Below are positions 60,327-64,000 of a stretch of 64,000 nt of DNA, in pieces; position 1 is the stretch's first letter, and each line of letters starts with the position of its first letter. The DNA is from CAYLQA01 sp964385695. Its GTDB lineage: Bacteria; Desulfobacterota; Desulfobulbia; Desulfobulbales; Desulfurivibrionaceae. The notes beneath the pieces were generated by a model. That model saw only the letters and a program-made list of their open reading frames with translations, ran no database searches and had not been told where the DNA came from. Both the position numbers and the translations under genes were made by a program. The stretch lies in assembly GCA_964385695.1 (NCBI GenBank), contig CAYLQA010000011.1, positions 12,310-76,309 of the forward strand, given 5' to 3'.

Positions 60327-61433
60327 TTATTTTTCTTTTTCCGCCTTATCGACGATGCAGTATATGCCTTCGCCCTTGAGGCCTGGTTTAAAGCAGCCGT
60401 TACAGGAGATGCAGGTGGCAGGGGAGGTGTCACCTTCCTGCCAGCGCTTGGCAAGATTGGGCTCACGGATAAATGGGCGGGAAAAGGCGACATAGTCCAT
60501 GCCCGCACCCAGGGCCGCATTGATGACCTCAAGGCTGCGAAAACCGCCCACGGACATGACCGGGCAGTTGACCGCCTGTTTGATCTCTTTGGCAAGATCC
60601 AGGTTGAACCCTTCAAGCTCGGGCTTGTCGATCTTGACCCGAATGGGCCCTTCCTTACCCGAGGCGGAGGTGCCGCCGCTGACCTCGATGCTGTCGATGC
60701 CCTCACTAGCCAAAAGCTTTGCCGCGGCAAGGGCATCGGCCGCAGAGAGACCGCCCTCCAGGTTGTCGCTGCCGTTGAGCTTGACCAGCACCGGATAGTC
60801 GCTGCCCACCTCGCTACGTACCGCGCGATAGACTTCCATCAGAAAACGGGCCCGATTCTCCAATGAGCCGCCGTACTCATCGCTGCGCCGGTTGGTGAGT
60901 GGCGAGAGAAATTGATTGATCAGATACCCGTGGGCTGCATGGAGCTGAATCGCATCAAAGCCCCAGGCCTTGGCCCGGCGGGCGCCATCGGCAAATGCCT
61001 TAACGAGGTCGTTTATGTCATCTTGGGTCAGCTCGACCGGTACCTCTGGAAATTGTGCGACCTTTACCGCCGAAGGGGCCAAGGGCTGCCTGCCTGCCGT
61101 CTCGGTAGTAGTCTGACCTCCGGCATGAACGAGCTGGATGCATATCTTGCTGCCTCCTTCCTGGACCGCCTTGGTCATCTCCTGCATGCTCGCGGCAAAG
61201 TCGTCGGTGTGGATGCCCATCTTGCCGGGCAGCTGCTTGCCGTCCGGCCGGACAAAGGTATAGCCGGAGATAATCAATCCCACCCCGCCCTCGGCCAGGT
61301 CTTTATAGCAGTTGGTCAACTGGTTGGTCGGGCAGCCATTCGGGTCGCACATTCCCTCCCAGGTGGCGGAGCGGACAAGTCGGTTGTTCAAGGTCATGTT
61401 GTTGATGGTGGTTTGGTCGAAAAGGGCAGCCAT
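60327..61433 (-). CDS. NADH:flavin oxidoreductase, old yellow enzyme family
   Basis: 368 residues with an FMN-binding TIM barrel: NRLVRSATWEGM at the start, a central HAAHGYLINQFLSP with the two His that bind substrate, and a late SVGGF phosphate-binding loop. A short C-terminal tail carries a Cys group (CISCNGCFKPG), hinting at an iron-sulfur or metal site as in 2,4-dienoyl-CoA reductase-like members, though without their FAD domain. It reduces activated double bonds. CGGAGG sets ATG 61433; the longer frame is a shadow. Confidence 0.92.
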   Translation of the reverse strand: MAALFDQTTINNMTLNNRLVRSATWEGMCDPNGCPTNQLTNCYKDLAEGGVGLIISGYTFVRPDGKQLPGKMGIHTDDFAASMQEMTKAVQEGGSKICIQLVHAGGQTTTETAGRQPLAPSAVKVAQFPEVPVELTQDDINDLVKAFADGARRAKAWGFDAIQLHAAHGYLINQFLSPLTNRRSDEYGGSLENRARFLMEVYRAVRSEVGSDYPVLVKLNGSDNLEGGLSAADALAAAKLLASEGIDSIEVSGGTSASGKEGPIRVKIDKPELEGFNLDLAKEIKQAVNCPVMSVGGFRSLEVINAALGAGMDYVAFSRPFIREPNLAKRWQEGDTSPATCISCNGCFKPGLKGEGIYCIVDKAEKEK

Positions 61434-61512
61434 AAGATCCTCCGAAAATATGTGGAAATTGAAAGGTTCAGTGCACCGTTTTTTGTTCACTTTGTCAAGG
61501 GGAATGGGCATG

Positions 61513-61540
61513 AAAAAAGGCAGCCTTAAAAAGCCGCCTT
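61513..61540 (-). terminator. Terminator after the small His/Cys protein gene
   Basis: AAGGCGGC-TTTTTAAG-GCTGCCTT then TTTTTTC on the minus strand; 8-bp stem with one G-U. Confidence 0.75.
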
Positions 61541-61570
61541 GGTTCGGTTTTGCTTGGATGTGGATCAATC

Positions 61571-61873
61571 TCAATGGACCTTATGGCCCATCTCTTCGTA
61601 GAGTTTATGCAGGCGACATTTCAGTTCTTTGAATTTTTCACTCCCTTCAGCTGAGATTCCGCGCGGTTCGCTGATGGAAAAAAGCTCGTTATGCAGTTTG
61701 TCGATATGGTGCTCAATGGATAAACAGCCCTTGTCGGCGCAACAGTGTTTGCAGCTGTCCGTGGAGCGGATTTCCTGCTCAATTGAACTGAGTGAATCTT
61801 CCAAGGCCTTTACAAAGAAACGGAATGACCCGACATCTTCTGTACTGTGGAGTAATGAGTTTCTGGCCGTCAT
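61571..61873 (-). CDS. Small protein of unknown function with Cys/His cluster
   Basis: 100 residues. A middle CKHCCADKGC...HHIDK may bind zinc, and the rest is helical with an acidic/basic pattern. It has no recognised family. ATG 61873 follows AGGGGGT; an upstream GTG at 61882 is possible. It is preceded by a 90-bp gap after the methyltransferase gene and followed by its own terminator. Confidence 0.6.
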   Translation of the reverse strand: MTARNSLLHSTEDVGSFRFFVKALEDSLSSIEQEIRSTDSCKHCCADKGCLSIEHHIDKLHNELFSISEPRGISAEGSEKFKELKCRLHKLYEEMGHKVH

Positions 61874-61963
61874 AATCGTCACCCCCTTTTAAACGTGTCT
61901 TGTGCTCTGACAATAAAATAAGACAGTTTGCCGGTTAAAGTAAGGGGTGACTAATTTTTTTTA

Positions 61964-62515
61964 TCAGGCTGACTGGGGAGGGTGCTGACGGATGTATTCG
62001 TACATAACCACGGAGGCGGCGATGCTGACATTGAGGCTCTGCACCCTGCCGTACTGATTGATCTTGAGGGGGATGATGCCGGGAAAATCCTCTTTGGCAA
62101 AGCTGAGGCCGAACTCCTCATGACCGAAGACAAAACCGCTTTTTTCCGGCAAAACGCTGTGCTGCAGGGTTTCGTCAACCTCGGGTTCAAGGGTGAACAG
62201 GGTGTAGCCCCGCTCGATCAGGGATGCATAGCAGGAGGAAAAAGCATCGTGGAATATTGTCGGCACCCATTTGAGTGCGCCCTTGGCCGGGCCCGGGTCA
62301 AAATAATCAATGCCGATCACATGGATCTCCTGGGCGCCGAAGGCCTCGCAGCTTCTGAATATCTTGCCGATATTAAATGACTTTTTTAGATTGTCGAGGA
62401 TGACGATGTAGGGGAACGGTCCGGGCGTGGCCAGGTAGTTCTGGCGCCGCTGCTTTTCAAAGCGGCGCATGGTAAGCTCTTTATCGCGCCGGCGATTTTT
62501 TCGAATCTGGGACAT
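61964..62515 (-). CDS. TrmH/SpoU-family RNA 2'-O-methyltransferase
   Basis: 183 residues with the SPOUT knot: motif 1 in VILDNLKKSFNIGKIFRSCEAFGA, motif 2 in FVFGHEEFGLS and motif 3 in QSLNVSIAASVVMYEY. It binds SAM in the knot and methylates a ribose in tRNA or rRNA. The length is short, lacking an N-terminal RNA-binding domain. A basic N-terminus (NRRRDKE) may help RNA binding. The start has no strong ribosome site. Confidence 0.9.
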   Translation of the reverse strand: MSQIRKNRRRDKELTMRRFEKQRRQNYLATPGPFPYIVILDNLKKSFNIGKIFRSCEAFGAQEIHVIGIDYFDPGPAKGALKWVPTIFHDAFSSCYASLIERGYTLFTLEPEVDETLQHSVLPEKSGFVFGHEEFGLSFAKEDFPGIIPLKINQYGRVQSLNVSIAASVVMYEYIRQHPPQSA

Positions 62516-62687
62516 AGTATATGAATATTGCCTAACAAGTATGGTGTTTTTGGATACAAGGCGAGCATAACAGCTTTTAAAAAATTTGGGGAGGGTATCC
62601 TCTTGTAGAGGACAGGGGAGCTGCAGGGGGGCGAACCTTATGCAATAGCCCCTCGCAATCCGCCCTGTCCGTGCTTACATTATTTTC

Positions 62688-63353
62688 ATGTGTGAAAACA
62701 AAAGTTATATGGAAAGGTGTAAGGGCCTAGGCCGTATTGTAATGATCGGTGGTTTGTTTGCCCTTTTGCTGTTGCCTCTCAAGGGAACTGAGACCAAGGC
62801 CTTTTTCCCCCAAGATGCGGAGCAAAAAATTTCCCGGCAAATTTATCGAATCGCCTTGCGGGTCCATATTGCGAAAAGTAGCAGGCCGCCCCAAGAATTT
62901 GTGCCGATCTTCAAAGAGATAAATGATATCTGGTTGAATCAGGCCGGGATCTGTTTTGAGATTGAGGCCGTGGGCCATGATACACCCCATGAAGATGGGA
63001 TCGATATGTGGTTTTCACCGGACCTCGGCTTTTACAATGGCTACTATGACGGCGAGTTCATCCAGATGAGCGATAACCCAGATCTTATTCCGGCCCGTAA
63101 TCCTGCCCGCTCATCCGCCGCCCGCACTGCGGCCCATGAATTGGGGCATGCCCTGGGTCTGGGCCATAGACAGGAATCCGTTGACAACCTGATGGCCTCC
63201 AAGACCTACGGCTGGCAGTTGCAGCAGGATGAGGTGGATATGGCCCGGGAGGAGGCCGCCTTTTTTGCCCTGCCCGGGTCAGAGGCAAGGAGCTGTAATC
63301 CCCCAACGCTTCAACCGGCCCTGCGGCTGGCCCAAGAAAAAAAAGTTGATTGA
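62688..63353 (+). CDS. Matrixin/M10A-like zinc metalloprotease
   Basis: 221 residues. A hydrophobic N-terminus (about 15-32 from ATG 62688) is a signal or anchor, followed by a domain with the zinc motif HELGHALGLGH (His150, 154, 160) and a later Met turn (NLMAS). This matches extracellular matrixin-like peptidases. The start is uncertain; ATG 62709 is equally good and puts the signal nearer the N-terminus. The neighbouring tspO begins 44 bp later. Confidence 0.87.
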   Translation: MCENKSYMERCKGLGRIVMIGGLFALLLLPLKGTETKAFFPQDAEQKISRQIYRIALRVHIAKSSRPPQEFVPIFKEINDIWLNQAGICFEIEAVGHDTPHEDGIDMWFSPDLGFYNGYYDGEFIQMSDNPDLIPARNPARSSAARTAAHELGHALGLGHRQESVDNLMASKTYGWQLQQDEVDMAREEAAFFALPGSEARSCNPPTLQPALRLAQEKKVD

Positions 63354-63397
63354 TCGCGGCCGGGAATTTTCAGCCATGAAGAGAGGAGGGTAGCGAG

Positions 63398-63868
63398 GTG
63401 TTCGCAAAGATTCACTATCTCTGGGTGCCTTGCTTTTACCTGCTGGTGGCCTTGGCCGGCAAGTTTTTTGCCGCCCAGGGTGCCGAGTGGTATCCCACCC
63501 TGGTCAAGCCGGAGTATACTCCTTCCGGCACCTTTATCGGCCTGGTCTGGCCGGCCATCTTTATCCTGACTGCCTACTCGCTCATTACCTTTATCAACGA
63601 GGCCCGCCCCAGCCCGCTCTTCGGCATCGTGATCCGGCTCTATCTCGTGAACGGCATCATGAACGCGGCCTGGAGTTTTATCTTCTTCACCGCCCAACAA
63701 TTGAGCTTTGCCGTGCTCGCTGCCGTGGCCATTGCCGGGTCGGTCTGCCTGATCATGATCCTGGCCCGGGCCCACTCCTATAAGGCGGCTATCCTGCTCC
63801 TGCCTTATTTTGCCTGGTCCTCCCTTGGCGCCCTGCTGAGTTACGATATCTTCCGGCTCAACCCCTAA
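63398..63868 (+). CDS. tspO: TspO/MBR-family membrane protein
   Basis: 156 residues with five membrane helices and the family pattern WYPTLVKPEYTPSG...FIGLVWPAIFI, plus NAAWSFIFF. TspO binds tetrapyrroles such as porphyrins and responds to stress or oxygen. The start is GTG behind GGAGGGTAGCGAG. It likely shares the matrixin gene's transcript. Confidence 0.92.
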   Translation: MFAKIHYLWVPCFYLLVALAGKFFAAQGAEWYPTLVKPEYTPSGTFIGLVWPAIFILTAYSLITFINEARPSPLFGIVIRLYLVNGIMNAAWSFIFFTAQQLSFAVLAAVAIAGSVCLIMILARAHSYKAAILLLPYFAWSSLGALLSYDIFRLNP

Positions 63869-63894
63869 CCTGTCCTTTTAATCTTGGTTTCATC

Positions 63895-63949
63895 CATTGC
63901 CACAGGCAATGCCCTATATTTTTTCGAGTTTAGCCTAGTAAAATATAGG
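63895..63949. repeat. Two stem-loops after tspO
   Basis: CATTGCC-ACA-GGCAATG (63895-63911), then CCTATATTTT...AAAATATAGG (63913-63949), 10-bp arms. They probably form a terminator of the tspO unit. Confidence 0.5.
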
Positions 63950-64000
63950 TTCTTCGCAGATTAGCGGGAAAGTTGAGAATAGAAACAGCGGAAAGGTTAA

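Noticed and set aside
1..64000. CRISPR arrays, tRNA or rRNA genes, integrated phage or complete insertion sequences
   Set aside because: I saw no regularly spaced direct repeats with unique spacers, no tRNA arm pattern, no rRNA sequence and no transposase or phage gene.

Overview
The window is about 55% GC, gene-dense and bacterial. It looks chromosomal and most resembles a Desulfobulbaceae-type member of the Desulfobacterota (former Deltaproteobacteria). Pointers are a tetraheme cytochrome c3, an octaheme HAO-family cytochrome, many c-di-GMP and chemotaxis sensors, a Geobacter-style c-di-GMP-I riboswitch, and a selenocysteine-dependent radical-SAM peptide system. The lineage is an inference; no rRNA gene is present to confirm it. 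I saw no tRNA, CRISPR array, prophage or intact insertion sequence.

Layout. 1-13.7 kb: a 5'-truncated ABC exporter, a FAD/NAD(P) oxidoreductase, YchJ, a heme-binding diguanylate cyclase, a ferredoxin-nitroreductase, a metallophosphoesterase, a histidine kinase, an alpha/beta hydrolase, a GAF-GGDEF protein, an EamA protein, a SagB-type oxidoreductase and a DnaQ-like nuclease. 13.8-17.3 kb: an apparently orphan c-di-GMP riboswitch on the minus strand, then the most interesting locus. This is a SPASM radical-SAM maturase (SbtM type), an endo/exonuclease/phosphatase-family protein, and a repeat peptide (SbtA type) with five in-frame UGA codons. Each UGA is followed at nearly constant distance by a small hairpin that fits a bacterial SECIS element. 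Ordinary ORF calling misses the peptide gene because it stops at the first UGA. 17.3-30.4 kb: a Met/Gly-rich exported protein, a sterol-desaturase-like enzyme, a DUF1566 protein, an NHL-repeat protein, an HMA protein plus a beta-barrel candidate, a DJ-1-like protein, a CcdA/TlpA thiol pair, an AhpF-like reductase, a rhomboid protease, DUF547 and small proteins. 30.5-44.6 kb: signalling. A CheW/MCP operon, a PAS-LuxR regulator, cytochrome c3, MazG, DUF2452, DUF945, a broken PilZ gene plus PAS-GGDEF behind a candidate sigma-54 promoter, an NtrC-type regulator, and a Cache MCP. 44.8-53.5 kb: an MFS transporter, then a TetR / SMR / RND efflux locus with two matching palindromic operators; its outer-membrane gene is broken by a 554-bp tandem duplication. 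53.6-64 kb: the octaheme cytochrome behind an FNR/HcpR-like palindrome, exported MsrAB, a large unknown helical protein, a PQQ-type sugar dehydrogenase, an Smr protein, an old yellow enzyme, a TrmH-family methyltransferase, a matrixin-like protease and TspO.

How it works together. The common themes are redox/thiol stress handling (AhpF, MsrAB, CcdA/TlpA, DJ-1, nitroreductases), c-di-GMP and chemotaxis signalling, and efflux. The Sbt locus is a self-contained peptide-modification cassette. It would still need selA/B/C/D elsewhere in the genome, which are not seen here.
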